Below, piece after piece: positions 1 through 7,282 of a stretch of DNA of 7,282 nucleotides. The position numbers and the translations under genes were made by a program. The first letter of the stretch is position 1. The number at the start of each line of letters is the position of its first letter. The stretch is from Bacteroidota bacterium (GTDB lineage: Bacteria > Bacteroidota > Bacteroidia > Bacteroidales > JADFUO01): assembly GCA_015222115.1 (NCBI GenBank), contig JADFUO010000405.1, positions 1 through 7,282 of the forward strand, read 5' to 3'. A model generated the notes under the pieces. The model worked only from the letters and a program-made list of their open reading frames with translations. It made no database searches and had not been told where the DNA came from.

Positions 1-2309
1 AGTTCATGAATTTTTGCATACAGATGTTTGAGTTCAATATCAATGATTTTATAAATATCTTCGCGTTCAAGCGATTCAAAAATAACAACATCATCAATCC
101 TGTTTAAAAATTCCGGGGCAAAAGCTTTTTTTAGTGCATTTTCAATAACACCTTGGGCATAACCTGCTTTTGCCGATCTTTTTGCCACTGTATTAAACCC
201 GATACCTTGCCCGAAATCTTTTATTTGCCTTGAGCCGATATTGGAAGTCATAATAATAATGGTATTTTTAAAATCAACTTTTCTTCCGAGACTGTCTGTA
301 AGCACACCATCATCTAAAACCTGAAGCATAAGGTGGAAAACATCGGGGTGGGCTTTTTCAATTTCATCAAGAAGCACGATAGAGTACGGTTTTCTTCTGA
401 TTTTTTCTGTCAGTTGTCCGCCTTCTTCATAGCCAACATAACCAGGAGGTGCGCCGATTAGTCTTGAAACAGCAAATTTTTCCATATATTCGCTCATATC
501 AATTCTTACCAGTGCGTCTTCCGAATCAAAAAGGTATTGAGCAAGTACTTTGGCTAAATATGTTTTTCCAACGCCTGTTGGACCGAGAAATATAAATGTC
601 CCGATTGGTTTATTAGGGTCTTTTAATCCTGCCCGGTTTCTTCTGATTGCTTTAACAACTTTTTTTATTGCTTCTTCCTGACCTATAACAGTATTTTCAA
701 GTTCTGATTCCATGTTGATCAGCCGTTCTCCTTCGTTTTGTGCAATTCTTTGAACCGGAACACCTGTCATCATTGCAACTACTTCAGCAACATTATCTTC
801 AGTAACATCTTCGCGATGGATTTTTGCTTCTTCTTCCCATCTGCGTTTTTCAATTTCTAAGCGATCCTGAAGCTTTCTTTCAAAATCCCTGTATTCTGCT
901 GCTTCCTCAAATTTTTGGCTGTTTATGGCTTTTGTTTTCCTTTGCTTTGTTTCTTCAATTTGATTTTCAATATTTATTATTTCAACCGGAACATGAATAT
1001 TTTTAATATGAACTCTTGAGCCGGATTCATCAAGTGCGTCAATTGCTTTATCAGGAAGATAACGATCACTTAAATATCTGTTTGTTAATGAAACACAGGC
1101 ATTAATTGCATCATCTGAATATTTAACCAGATGATGGTCTTCATATTTTTCTTTAATGTTGTTTAGTATTTCAACAGTTTCTTCAGGAGAAGTCGGTTCA
1201 ACCAGTATTCTTTGAAATCGTCGATCAAGAGCTCCGTCTTTTTCAATGTATTGGCGATATTCGTTTAGCGTAGTAGCACCTATGCATTGAATTTCTCCTC
1301 TTGCCAAAGCCGGTTTGAACATATTTGATGCATCTAACGAACCTGATGCATTACCGGCACCGACAATAGTATGTATTTCGTCAATAAATAAAATAATATC
1401 AGGATTTTTTTCCAGTTCATTTAAAACGGCTTTCATTCGTTCTTCAAACTGCCCGCGGTATTTAGTTCCTGCAACTAAGGATGCAAGGTCAAGAGTGATC
1501 AATCGTTTATTAAACAGTGCCCTTGAAACCTTCCGGTTCACAATTCTTAAAGCTAAACCTTCGGCAATAGCCGATTTGCCAACACCAGGCTCGCCGATCA
1601 GGATTGGGTTATTTTTCTTTCGTCGTGAGAGTATCTGGGCAATTCTTTCTAATTCCTTATCTCTGCCAACAATCGGGTCCAATTTGTTCTCTTCAGCAGA
1701 TTTTGTAATATCCCGTCCGAAATTATCAAGCACAGGTGTTTTTGATTTTGTGTCGGATACTTTTTTAACAGTTCTACCGTAATCTCGTGGCGAATTTTCA
1801 GAGTCGTCATCAGTAGTGTCTTCATGTAATTCGTCTTTAGGTTCGTCAACAGTGTAGTAACCGTTTTTTGAAATCATTGCTTTTAATTCTTCTTTTACGC
1901 CGTTATAGTCAATTCCCTGTTTTTGCAATGATTTAGTGACTATGTTATTTTCATCTTTCAGAATTGCCAGTAACAAATGTTCGGTTCCTATCAGGTCGCT
2001 ATTAAATAATTTTGCTTCAAGATAAGTGATCTTTAAAGCACGTTCTGCCTGTTTAATCAATGGAATATTCTCAATTTTTCTTTCTTCTTTTTTTTCATTT
2101 TTATTTATAACGGAATGCTCAATTATTTTTCTGATTTCTTTTAAATCCGTACCGAAATATAAAAGAATCTGAACTGCCATTCCTTCACCTTCACGTAGTA
2201 TGCCAAGTAGAAAATGTTCAAGTCCGATATAATCATTGCCTAATCTTAATGCTTCCTCACGACTGAATGTCATAACGTTTTTAACCCTTTGCGAAAATTT
2301 TGCTTCCAT
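1..2309 (-). CDS. clpC: ATP-dependent Clp protease ATP-binding subunit ClpC (3' end outside window)
   Basis: AAA+ unfoldase that, in known ClpC proteins, unfolds cytoplasmic substrates and feeds them to ClpP. The frame is open for 769 codons from the ATG at 2309 with no frameshift. Visible in order: a double Clp N-domain (about 1-145, two repeats ending in [10 protein letters not shown] and [10 protein letters not shown]); an acidic linker (about 155-170); first ATPase domain with Walker A GEPGVGKS (239-246), Walker B D310-E311 and arginine pair R363-R364; a UVR-type coiled segment around [12 protein letters not shown] (from 465), which marks ClpC rather than ClpA or ClpB; the MTGVPV motif (514-519); second ATPase domain with GPTGVGKT (576-583), Walker B D648-E649, an IGF ClpP-docking tripeptide (703-705) and FLNRID around R737. 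The family is usually about 840 residues, so roughly 80 C-terminal residues are missing at the window edge. It is transcribed divergently from gyrA. All catalytic motifs look intact. Confidence 0.97.
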   Translation of the reverse strand, partial: MEAKFSQRVKNVMTFSREEALRLGNDYIGLEHFLLGILREGEGMAVQILLYFGTDLKEIRKIIEHSVINKNEKKEERKIENIPLIKQAERALKITYLEAKLFNSDLIGTEHLLLAILKDENNIVTKSLQKQGIDYNGVKEELKAMISKNGYYTVDEPKDELHEDTTDDDSENSPRDYGRTVKKVSDTKSKTPVLDNFGRDITKSAEENKLDPIVGRDKELERIAQILSRRKKNNPILIGEPGVGKSAIAEGLALRIVNRKVSRALFNKRLITLDLASLVAGTKYRGQFEERMKAVLNELEKNPDIILFIDEIHTIVGAGNASGSLDASNMFKPALARGEIQCIGATTLNEYRQYIEKDGALDRRFQRILVEPTSPEETVEILNNIKEKYEDHHLVKYSDDAINACVSLTNRYLSDRYLPDKAIDALDESGSRVHIKNIHVPVEIINIENQIEETKQRKTKAINSQKFEEAAEYRDFERKLQDRLEIEKRRWEEEAKIHREDVTEDNVAEVVAMMTGVPVQRIAQNEGERLINMESELENTVIGQEEAIKKVVKAIRRNRAGLKDPNKPIGTFIFLGPTGVGKTYLAKVLAQYLFDSEDALVRIDMSEYMEKFAVSRLIGAPPGYVGYEEGGQLTEKIRRKPYSIVLLDEIEKAHPDVFHLMLQVLDDGVLTDSLGRKVDFKNTIIIMTSNIGSRQIKDFGQGIGFNTVAKRSAKAGYAQGVIENALKKAFAPEFLNRIDDVVIFESLEREDIYKIIDIELKHLYAKIHE

Positions 2310-2344
2310 TTTATTCTTTCATTTTATCTTTTCAAAAGTAATTG

Positions 2345-2375
2345 CAAATATATAAAATCTTTATCTTAAAAGCAA
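2345..2375 (-). promoter_or_regulatory. Probable Bacteroidota-type promoter of clpC
   Basis: On the minus strand, TTG (2375-2373) is followed after exactly 20 bases by TATATTTG (2352-2345). This matches the Bacteroidota consensus of a -33 TTTG-like element, a 19-21 base spacer and a -7 TAnnTTTG. The -7 box ends 35 bases before the clpC ATG, implying a short 5' leader. No Shine-Dalgarno of note precedes the ATG. The match is by eye; the -7 pattern alone is common in AT-rich DNA, but the spacing to TTG and the position make this the best promoter candidate in the window. No CIRCE-like or other heat-shock operator was seen. Confidence 0.6.
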
Positions 2376-2417
2376 TATTTATCAACATAAAAGTGTTAGT
2401 AATAAAAAAATTAAATT

Positions 2418-2449
2418 TAGTATTTTTAAGTAATATTTTATTAAATTCG
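2418..2449 (+). promoter_or_regulatory. Weak candidate promoter of gyrA
   Basis: TAAATTCG (2442-2449) differs from the Bacteroidota -7 pattern TAnnTTTG at one base, and TAG (2418-2420), one base from TTG, sits 21 bases upstream. It would start transcription about 50 bases ahead of the gyrA ATG at 2507. Both boxes are imperfect, so this is only the best of a poor set in the 197-bp divergent region. Confidence 0.2.
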
Positions 2450-2506
2450 TACACTCTGATATGAATATATAAGAGGTTGATATTGTTAGAATTAAATGAT
2501 GAAAAA

Positions 2507-5026
2507 ATGCAGAATGGAGAAAAAATTGTAAAAGTTAACATTGAAACCCAGATGAAATCAGCTTACATTGATTATTCAATGTCGGTTATAGTTTCAAGAG
2601 CATTACCTGATGTAAGAGACGGTTTGAAGCCTGTTCACAGAAGAGTATTATTTGGAATGCTTGATTTGGGTGTGTTATCAAACAGGACATATAAAAAATC
2701 AGCCAGAATAGTAGGGGAGGTGTTAGGAAAATATCACCCACACGGCGATACATCTGTTTATGATGCAATGGTAAGGATGGCACAGGATTGGTCGTTAAGA
2801 TATCCATTGATTGATGGTCAGGGTAATTTTGGTTCAATTGACGGCGACAATCCCGCTGCCATGCGATATACTGAGGCAAGACTTAGAAAAATTTCAGAAG
2901 AAATTCTGGCTGATATTGATAAAGATACGGTCGATTTTCAATTAAATTTTGATGATTCATTAAAAGAACCTACAGTTTTACCTTCAAAAATTCCAAATTT
3001 ACTGATTAACGGAGCTTCAGGAATAGCAGTTGGGATGGCAACAAATATGCCCCCTCATAATCTCTCTGAAGTTATTGATGGTACAATTGCATATATTGAC
3101 AACAGGGAAATAACTATACCCGAATTGATGAAATTTATTAAAGCACCTGACTTTCCAACAGGTGCAATAATTTATGGTTATGAGGGTGTTAAAGATGCTT
3201 TTGAAACAGGAAGGGGTAGAATTGTTATGCGTGGCGAAACAAAGATTGAAGAAACTTCCGGTGGAAGAGAGCGAATAATTGCCACTTCAATTCCTTATCA
3301 GGTAAATAAAGCAGAAATGATTAAAAGAACAGCCGACCTGATAAATGAAAAAAAGATTGATGGTATTTCAGATATACGCGATGAATCGGACCGTAATGGA
3401 ATGCGGATTGTTTATGAACTAAAAAAAGATGCCATAACTAATGTAGTGCTTAATAAATTATACCAGCTAACATCACTTCAATCTTCATTCAGTGTTAATA
3501 ATATCGCATTGGTAAATGGAAGACCCAAGATGCTTAATCTTAAAGATCTTATTTATTATTTTGTTGAGCACCGCCATGAAGTAGTAGTTAGAAGAACACA
3601 ATATGAGTTAAATGAAGCTGAGAAAAAAGCCCATATTTTAGAAGGATTACTGATAGCTCTTGACCATCTTGATGAAGTGATAGCTTTAATACGTGCTTCA
3701 CATACACCTGAAGAAGCCAGAAACGGCTTAATGGAAAAATTTGAACTTTCCGAAATTCAAGCCAGAGCCATTCTTGATATGCGACTTCAAAAACTTACAG
3801 GTCTTGAATGCGAAAAAATTAAAGAGGATTATAATGAATTGCTCAAATTAATTGAACATTATAAAAGTATTCTTGGTGATGAAGCTCTCAGAATGAATAT
3901 CATCAAGGATGAGCTGCTTGAAATAAAAGAAAAATACGGAGATGAAGCAAGAAGCGAGATAGTTTATTCAGCCGAAGATTTCAGAATTGAAGATATTATT
4001 CCGGATGAGGAAGTTGTAATTACTATTTCACATTTAGGATATATTAAAAGAACTCCATTAGTTGAATACCGCCAGCAAAAAAGGGGAGGGAGAGGAGCAA
4101 AGGGAAGTAATATAAGGGATGAAGATTTTCTTGAATATCTGTATGTTGCATCTATGCATAATTATATGTTATTCTTTACCGAAAGTGGTAAATGCTTCTG
4201 GCTAAGAGTGTTTGAAATACCTGAAGGTGCAAAAACATCTAAAGGAAGAGCCATTCAAAATCTTATAAATATTGAAAAAGATGATAAAGTAAGGGCATTT
4301 ATCAATGTGAAAGACCTGAAAGACAAAGACTACGTTAAAAATAATTTTATCATCCTTTGTACTCAAAAAGGAACGATCAAAAAAACTTCTCTCGAAGCTT
4401 ATTCAAGACCCCGTCAGAATGGTATAAATGCAATTAAAATAAATGAAGGTGATATTCTGCTTGAAGCAAAACGTACTAATGGAAACAACGAAGTATTAAT
4501 GGCAATTAAATCAGGAAGGGCAATAAGATTTAATGAGAAGAATGTAAGACCCATGGGTAGAAATGCAGCAGGGGTGAGGGGAATAAAACTTTCTAATAAA
4601 AATGATGAAGTTGTAGGCATGATATGTTTAGAAAATGGTAGTTTTGATATTTTAGTTGTTTCAGAAAATGGTTATGGAAAACGTTCTAACCTTGATGATT
4701 ATCGTATTACAAATAGGGGAGGAAAAGGCATAAAAACTATCAATATTACTGAAAAAACCGGAAATCTTATCTCCATTAAAGAAGTTCAGGATAATGATGA
4801 TTTAATGATAATTAATAAATCGGGTTTGATTATTCGTTTGCCTGTTTCCGATTTAAGAGTGATGGGAAGAGCAACACAAGGAGTTCGCCTTATTAAACTC
4901 AGGGAAGGCGATGCAATTGCAGCAGTGGCAAAAGTTGAAATATTAGAAAACGGAGATATCGAACAAATAGAGCAATCGTCTGATTCAGAGTATATTGAAA
5001 ATAATGAAAATGATAATAAGGAATAA
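2507..5026 (+). CDS. gyrA: DNA gyrase subunit A
   Basis: Breakage-reunion subunit of gyrase, which with GyrB introduces negative supercoils using ATP. The 839-residue product has the family's usual length. Visible: the N-terminal segment [20 protein letters not shown]; the region equivalent to the E. coli quinolone-resistance determinant, [10 protein letters not shown], with T82 and D86 matching E. coli S83 and D87; catalytic Y121 with R120 in [11 protein letters not shown]173 in [11 protein letters not shown], matching the DNA-bending isoleucine; a coiled-coil segment (about 335-460); and a C-terminal beta-pinwheel from about 500 with six blade-like repeats. The first blade carries the GyrA box QKRGGRG (524-530), which separates GyrA from ParC. 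The tail (about 805-839) is acidic. Start: ATG 2507 aligns with the usual Bacteroidota N-terminus. The frame continues to TTG codons at 2483 and 2477, and AAGAGG (2471-2476) lies 6 bases before TTG 2483, so an 8-residue longer form is possible. Divergent from clpC; followed after 56 bp by the TPR gene. Confidence 0.98.
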   Translation: MQNGEKIVKVNIETQMKSAYIDYSMSVIVSRALPDVRDGLKPVHRRVLFGMLDLGVLSNRTYKKSARIVGEVLGKYHPHGDTSVYDAMVRMAQDWSLRYPLIDGQGNFGSIDGDNPAAMRYTEARLRKISEEILADIDKDTVDFQLNFDDSLKEPTVLPSKIPNLLINGASGIAVGMATNMPPHNLSEVIDGTIAYIDNREITIPELMKFIKAPDFPTGAIIYGYEGVKDAFETGRGRIVMRGETKIEETSGGRERIIATSIPYQVNKAEMIKRTADLINEKKIDGISDIRDESDRNGMRIVYELKKDAITNVVLNKLYQLTSLQSSFSVNNIALVNGRPKMLNLKDLIYYFVEHRHEVVVRRTQYELNEAEKKAHILEGLLIALDHLDEVIALIRASHTPEEARNGLMEKFELSEIQARAILDMRLQKLTGLECEKIKEDYNELLKLIEHYKSILGDEALRMNIIKDELLEIKEKYGDEARSEIVYSAEDFRIEDIIPDEEVVITISHLGYIKRTPLVEYRQQKRGGRGAKGSNIRDEDFLEYLYVASMHNYMLFFTESGKCFWLRVFEIPEGAKTSKGRAIQNLINIEKDDKVRAFINVKDLKDKDYVKNNFIILCTQKGTIKKTSLEAYSRPRQNGINAIKINEGDILLEAKRTNGNNEVLMAIKSGRAIRFNEKNVRPMGRNAAGVRGIKLSNKNDEVVGMICLENGSFDILVVSENGYGKRSNLDDYRITNRGGKGIKTINITEKTGNLISIKEVQDNDDLMIINKSGLIIRLPVSDLRVMGRATQGVRLIKLREGDAIAAVAKVEILENGDIEQIEQSSDSEYIENNENDNKE

Positions 5027-5036
5027 AAAAAATAAT

Positions 5037-5044
5037 TAATTTTG
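5037..5044 (+). promoter_or_regulatory. Possible internal -7 box ahead of the TPR gene
   Basis: TAATTTTG matches the Bacteroidota -7 pattern TAnnTTTG exactly and lies 38 bases before the TPR gene's ATG. No TTG occurs 19-21 bases upstream, so the -33 element is missing. The same octamer also occurs inside gyrA at 2824-2831, so the match is weak evidence. No terminator is visible between gyrA and the TPR gene; read-through from gyrA is the simpler assumption. Confidence 0.25.
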
Positions 5045-5082
5045 CTTTGAATATTAATCTATTCAGATAAAAAAAATAAGTT

Positions 5083-6258
5083 ATGAAAAAAATTGCAATT
5101 ATTTTGGTAATGATAATGACAGTTTCATTAACCTATGCCCAGAATGCTAAGCGAACCAGTGCTTTTAATTATTTACGTTACGGAAAATTAGATAAGGCAA
5201 AAGCAGCAATTGATGAGGCCTGCGTTCATGCAAAAACAATGAACAATGCAAAAACATGGTTTTATAAAGGAAATATTTACCTTGAAATAGCAAACAGCAC
5301 AGATGAAAAATACAAAGATCTTGATCCCGATCCTTTTAACGTAGCTTATGAAGCATATAAAAAAACAAAGGAACTTGATAATAAAAATGAATATATCCTT
5401 GAAATAACACCAAGGATTATGGCATGTGCCGCAGGATTTTATAATAATGGGGTAAAGAATTATAATGAAAAATTATTTATTGAAGCAGCAAACGATTTTA
5501 AAAGTGCGTATGATGCAAATATATTTATGGGAACTATTGATACCTCTGCTTTATATAATGTTGCTGTTTCTGCCGAACTTGGTGATGATAAAGAATTAGC
5601 CAAAACAACTTATAACGAATTAATTGAACTCAATTATAATAATCCTTCAATGTATGTTTCATTTACAGATATTTACAGGGCAGAGAAAGACTCGATTAAA
5701 GCCCTGGAAATAATTCAAATAGGGAGGGAAAGATTTCCAGATGAATTCAGTTTGATAATATCCGAAACTAATTTATTTCTTGCAGCAGGAGATACCGAAA
5801 AAGCTCTGAAAAACCTGAAATTAGCAATTGAAAAAGATACTATGAACCCTACGATTTATTCGGCTGTTGGAAATATGTATGACAGAATTGTTGCAGATAC
5901 AACAAAAACCTATGAAGAAAGGATGGAAGCATTTAAAGAATCGGAAAAAGCATATAAAAGAGCAATTTATTTAAAACCCGATTTTTTTGATGCAGTTTAC
6001 AATTTGGGAGCACTTTATTTTAATGAAGGTGTAAATGTATTACTTGAAGCGGATGCGTTACCTTACGGCGACCCTAAATATGACGAAGAAAAAGCAAAAG
6101 GAGATAAATATCTGGAAGATTCATTACCTTATCTTGAAAAAGCACTTGAACTAAATCCAACCGACTACAATACATTGTTTTCATTAAAACAAATTTATTC
6201 ACGAACAGGTCAGATTGAAAAATATAATGAAGTAAATGATAAGTTGAAAGAACAATAG
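5083..6258 (+). CDS. Exported tetratricopeptide-repeat protein
   Basis: 391-residue protein predicted to be secreted to the periplasm. It begins with a typical signal peptide: MKK, then a hydrophobic core (about 4-16), and a likely signal peptidase I site after A19 (T-Y-A before Q20). There is no lipobox cysteine. The mature part is almost entirely helical repeats of TPR type. The clearest units are near 24-70, 155-188, 187-220, 222-252, 255-300 and 297-330 (KPDFFDAVYNLGALYFNEG), with a last one near 345-390 whose helices are joined by LELNPTDYN. An insertion of charged residues (about 325-345, DPKYDEEKAKGDKY) interrupts the repeats near the C-terminus. TPR arrays bind proteins, and no enzymatic domain is present, so a scaffold or assembly role is plausible; the partner is unknown. 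It follows gyrA by 56 bp on the same strand and ends 62 bp before an intrinsic terminator. A TPR gene after gyrA recurs in Bacteroidota as far as I recall. The exact repeat boundaries are by eye. Confidence 0.9.
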   Translation: MKKIAIILVMIMTVSLTYAQNAKRTSAFNYLRYGKLDKAKAAIDEACVHAKTMNNAKTWFYKGNIYLEIANSTDEKYKDLDPDPFNVAYEAYKKTKELDNKNEYILEITPRIMACAAGFYNNGVKNYNEKLFIEAANDFKSAYDANIFMGTIDTSALYNVAVSAELGDDKELAKTTYNELIELNYNNPSMYVSFTDIYRAEKDSIKALEIIQIGRERFPDEFSLIISETNLFLAAGDTEKALKNLKLAIEKDTMNPTIYSAVGNMYDRIVADTTKTYEERMEAFKESEKAYKRAIYLKPDFFDAVYNLGALYFNEGVNVLLEADALPYGDPKYDEEKAKGDKYLEDSLPYLEKALELNPTDYNTLFSLKQIYSRTGQIEKYNEVNDKLKEQ

Positions 6259-6261
6259 AAG

Positions 6262-6303
6262 GAATTTAGATTTAAGAATTAAGAATTTAGATTTTAGAAT
6301 TAT
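6262..6303. repeat. Two-copy 21-bp tandem repeat
   Basis: Two adjacent copies with a 21-bp period start at 6262 and 6283. Their first 19 bases, GAATTTAGATTTAAGAATT and GAATTTAGATTTTAGAATT, differ at a single position. The hexamer AGAATT recurs within and between the copies. It begins only 3 bp after the TPR stop codon and precedes the terminator. Short AT-rich repeats built from AGAATT and TTTAGA are familiar in intergenic DNA of Bacteroidota, and their role is not known to me. Confidence 0.8.
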
Positions 6304-6320
6304 AAATAAAAAAATAAATA

Positions 6321-6352
6321 GGAGAGTGTTAAAATTAATGCTCTCCTTTATT
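6321..6352 (+). terminator. Intrinsic terminator of the gyrA-TPR unit
   Basis: GGAGAG (6321-6326) pairs with CTCTCC (6341-6346). The stem can continue inward through two G-U pairs and three A-U pairs to a 4-base loop, giving about 11 bp, followed at once by TTTATT. On the opposite strand the same stem would be followed by a T-rich run (complement of 6301-6320), so it may work in both directions. It lies 62 bp past the TPR stop codon and is the most GC-rich structure in this otherwise AT-rich gap. Confidence 0.8.
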
Positions 6353-6404
6353 GATGAATAGGGTATTTAACATAATATATATTATAAGCCAAATATTTAT
6401 ATTT

Positions 6405-6412
6405 TAATTTTG
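6405..6412 (+). promoter_or_regulatory. Candidate -7 box upstream of the hairpin region
   Basis: TAATTTTG is an exact match to TAnnTTTG, but no TTG lies 19-21 bases upstream; that interval is occupied by AT-rich sequence near a 14-bp palindrome (6372-6385). If active, transcription would begin about 10 bases before the hairpins at 6427-6453 and give a leader of about 170 bases or more for the lipoprotein gene. Confidence 0.25.
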
Positions 6413-6426
6413 CCTTGAGTTTTGCT

Positions 6427-6462
6427 ATCAACTTGTTGATTTATATAAAATCAGTTTTTTTT
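6427..6462 (+). promoter_or_regulatory. Two overlapping hairpins followed by T8: possible weak terminator or attenuator
   Basis: Hairpin 1 is ATCAAC-TT-GTTGAT (6427-6440), which in RNA would fold as five pairs closed by a CUUG tetraloop. Hairpin 2 is TGATTT-ATATA-AAATCA (6437-6453), followed by G and eight T residues (6455-6462), the layout of an intrinsic terminator with an AU-rich stem. They share TGAT (6437-6440), so only one can form at a time. A function is inference; the hairpin 2 stem is weak and could be chance in such AT-rich DNA. Hairpin 1 as DNA could equally be an operator half-site pair. Confidence 0.3.
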
Positions 6463-6481
6463 ATTATAACTTTATAGGATA

Positions 6482-6489
6482 TAATTTTG
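6482..6489 (+). promoter_or_regulatory. Candidate -7 box of the lipoprotein gene
   Basis: TAATTTTG matches the Bacteroidota -7 pattern exactly and lies about 100 bases ahead of the lipoprotein start. The position for a -33 element holds a T8 run (6455-6462) instead of TTTG. It sits downstream of the T8 hairpin and of the gyrA-TPR terminator, so it is the best candidate for independent transcription of the gene that follows. Confidence 0.35.
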
Positions 6490-6590
6490 TATTTTAGTAG
6501 CCTCTAATTATGAATACTACAATGCAAATAAATCTTTTAGTATTGTCAATTAGCAAAACTATGGTTTCAGTATATTTTCATAAAAGTTAA

Positions 6591-7282
6591 ATGATTTTTA
6601 AAAAAATAACCAATATGGCAAAATTTTCTATTAGCAATTTGTTATTGTTTGTATTACTTTTATTACTTTCTTGTAATAAAGATAGTGATCAGGCTTTGTA
6701 TCAAACAGATAAGCGAATACGATCCATTGAGATATTTAAAAATGAAATCAATATATTAAATAAACATTTTGAATATGTGGATAACAAATTAATAAAGATT
6801 ACAAGCAATCCTCCATTAAATAATCCAGAAAATATATTTCCTTTCAAACATGAATTTGAATACAGTTCCGAAAATAATGTAAAAGGAAAATATTACATAA
6901 AATACATTAATGAGTGGATTTTAGAACGAAGTAGTATACGTAATTATGAGGATGAAAGGATTAAGGAATACATAAATTACATCGAAAGCAATCCGGAAAC
7001 AAAATTATTAGATAAAATCACATTTGAGTATAATTCGGGGCTGCCATATAATCTTAAATATTATGTTAATTATGGAAATGAACTTAAACTTGACAGAAAA
7101 GAATTATGCCAATATTCTGAAGGAGAAATTATTGAAACACAGATTTTCTATAGAGATTATGGGATGGACTCAATGTGCATTAAAAATATATTTATTAGAA
7201 ATGAGCATCTATTGAACGAAATATTGGAATATGATAGGTATTACACAGGAGAATGGGAACTTAATGACAAACTGTCTTTTAC
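6591..7282 (+). CDS. Putative lipoprotein of unknown function (3' end outside window)
   Basis: An open frame of 230 codons with no stop before the window edge. It begins with a lipoprotein signal peptide: a basic start, a leucine-rich core (LLLFVLLLLL) and a lipobox LLSC followed by NKD. The lipidated cysteine would be residue 28 from ATG 6591, or residue 20 from the in-frame ATG at 6615; a TAA at 6588-6590 closes the frame just upstream. The second ATG gives a more compact signal peptide, so either start is possible. The mature part is hydrophilic and unusually rich in Tyr, Asn, Glu and Lys, with loosely repeated strand-like segments such as FEYVDNKLIKIT, ITFEYNSGLPYNLKYYVNYG and QIFYRDYG. 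This resembles the tyrosine-rich beta-hairpin repeats of many Bacteroidota cell-surface lipoproteins, but I cannot assign a family. It likely resides in the cell envelope. It is separated from the gyrA-TPR unit by a terminator. No catalytic motif was seen. Confidence 0.75.
   Translation, partial: MIFKKITNMAKFSISNLLLFVLLLLLSCNKDSDQALYQTDKRIRSIEIFKNEINILNKHFEYVDNKLIKITSNPPLNNPENIFPFKHEFEYSSENNVKGKYYIKYINEWILERSSIRNYEDERIKEYINYIESNPETKLLDKITFEYNSGLPYNLKYYVNYGNELKLDRKELCQYSEGEIIETQIFYRDYGMDSMCIKNIFIRNEHLLNEILEYDRYYTGEWELNDKLSF

Larger units (their letters stand above)
6259..6590. other. Intergenic region between the TPR gene and the lipoprotein gene
   Basis: This 332-bp gene-free stretch is very AT-rich. 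From left to right it holds a 21-bp tandem repeat (6262-6303), an intrinsic terminator (6321-6352), a 14-bp AT palindrome (6372-6385), two TAATTTTG boxes (6405-6412 and 6482-6489), two overlapping hairpins followed by a T8 tract (6427-6462), and a 26-codon open frame (6510-6590). No tRNA, known riboswitch or remnant of a protein gene was recognised. Confidence 0.7.

Noticed and set aside
824..1006. Open frame of 60 codons on the plus strand
   Set aside because: It lies antisense inside clpC, whose own frame is continuous and full of recognised motifs. The predicted peptide is hydrophobic, Phe/Leu-rich shadow translation.
1315..1782. Open frame of 155 codons on the plus strand
   Set aside because: Antisense to the first ATPase domain of clpC, including its Walker motifs. 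Its length reflects the complement of a conserved coding sequence, and no independent motif is seen.
1649..1849. Minus-strand open frame of 66 codons inside clpC
   Set aside because: Same strand as clpC but out of frame. The clpC frame reads through without interruption here, so this is neither a frameshift fragment nor a separate gene.
2332..2541. Minus-strand open frame across the clpC-gyrA gap
   Set aside because: It overlaps the gyrA start and the clpC promoter boxes, and its product is low-complexity Phe/Ile/Asn sequence typical of translated AT-rich DNA.
2824..2831. TAATTTTG and TAGTTTTG (near 4640) boxes inside gyrA as promoters
   Set aside because: They lie within conserved coding sequence with no downstream gene start. 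A six-base-specific pattern is expected a few times per strand in DNA this AT-rich, which also limits the weight given to the intergenic matches.
2586..2879. Minus-strand open frame of 97 codons inside gyrA
   Set aside because: Antisense to the gyrA active-site region, which is strongly conserved coding sequence; no recognisable protein features.
4414..4620. Minus-strand open frame of 68 codons inside gyrA
   Set aside because: Antisense to the gyrA beta-pinwheel; no recognisable protein features and no promoter.
2507..5026. Could the topoisomerase be ParC (topoisomerase IV)?
   Set aside because: The GyrA box QKRGGRG and six C-terminal blade repeats are features of GyrA; ParC lacks the canonical box.
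6372..6385. Perfect 14-bp palindrome ATAATATATATTAT
   Set aside because: Made only of A and T in very AT-rich DNA, so chance is a sufficient explanation; no second copy was seen to suggest an operator.
7024..7215. Plus-strand open frame of 63 codons inside the lipoprotein gene
   Set aside because: It is in the +1 frame of the longer lipoprotein frame, which stays open across the whole stretch and has a convincing signal peptide.
1..7282. A new defence, mobile or CRISPR-like system
   Set aside because: No transposase, integrase, nuclease or toxin-antitoxin gene, spaced repeat array, terminal inverted repeat or tRNA attachment site was found. Three of the four genes are recognisable core or common families.

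Overview
The window looks like chromosomal DNA from an AT-rich member of the Bacteroidota. Three things suggest this: the protein sequences of ClpC and GyrA, the divergent clpC / gyrA arrangement with an exported TPR protein after gyrA, and a promoter-like TTG-N20-TATATTTG in front of clpC, which fits the Bacteroidota -33/-7 consensus (TTTG / TAnnTTTG) rather than the E. coli one. Shine-Dalgarno sequences are weak or absent at most starts, also typical of the phylum. The genus cannot be told from the sequence.

Layout. Positions 1-2309 (minus strand) hold most of clpC, the AAA+ unfoldase of the ClpCP protease; its last roughly 80 codons lie outside the left edge. A 197-bp AT-rich divergent promoter region (2310-2506) separates it from gyrA (2507-5026, plus strand), the complete A subunit of DNA gyrase. 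After 56 bp comes a complete gene for a secreted or periplasmic 391-residue TPR protein (5083-6258), probably in the same transcription unit. The next 332 bp (6259-6590) carry a 21-bp tandem repeat, a clear intrinsic terminator that closes the gyrA-TPR unit, and a hairpin-rich AT-rich stretch with promoter-like boxes. A lipoprotein gene of unknown function (from 6591 or 6615) then runs off the right edge.

How the genes work together. clpC and gyrA are core housekeeping genes with no shared pathway; their adjacency is a matter of conserved gene order. The TPR protein is exported and has no evident link to topoisomerase function. The lipoprotein is a separate transcription unit and is the only accessory-looking gene here.

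I found no mobile element, CRISPR array, RNA gene or defence system. The window is mostly ordinary core genome. The part most worth a second look is the non-coding stretch 6353-6590 in front of the lipoprotein gene, where two mutually exclusive hairpins, a T8 tract and a short in-frame ORF could form a leader. That reading is speculative.
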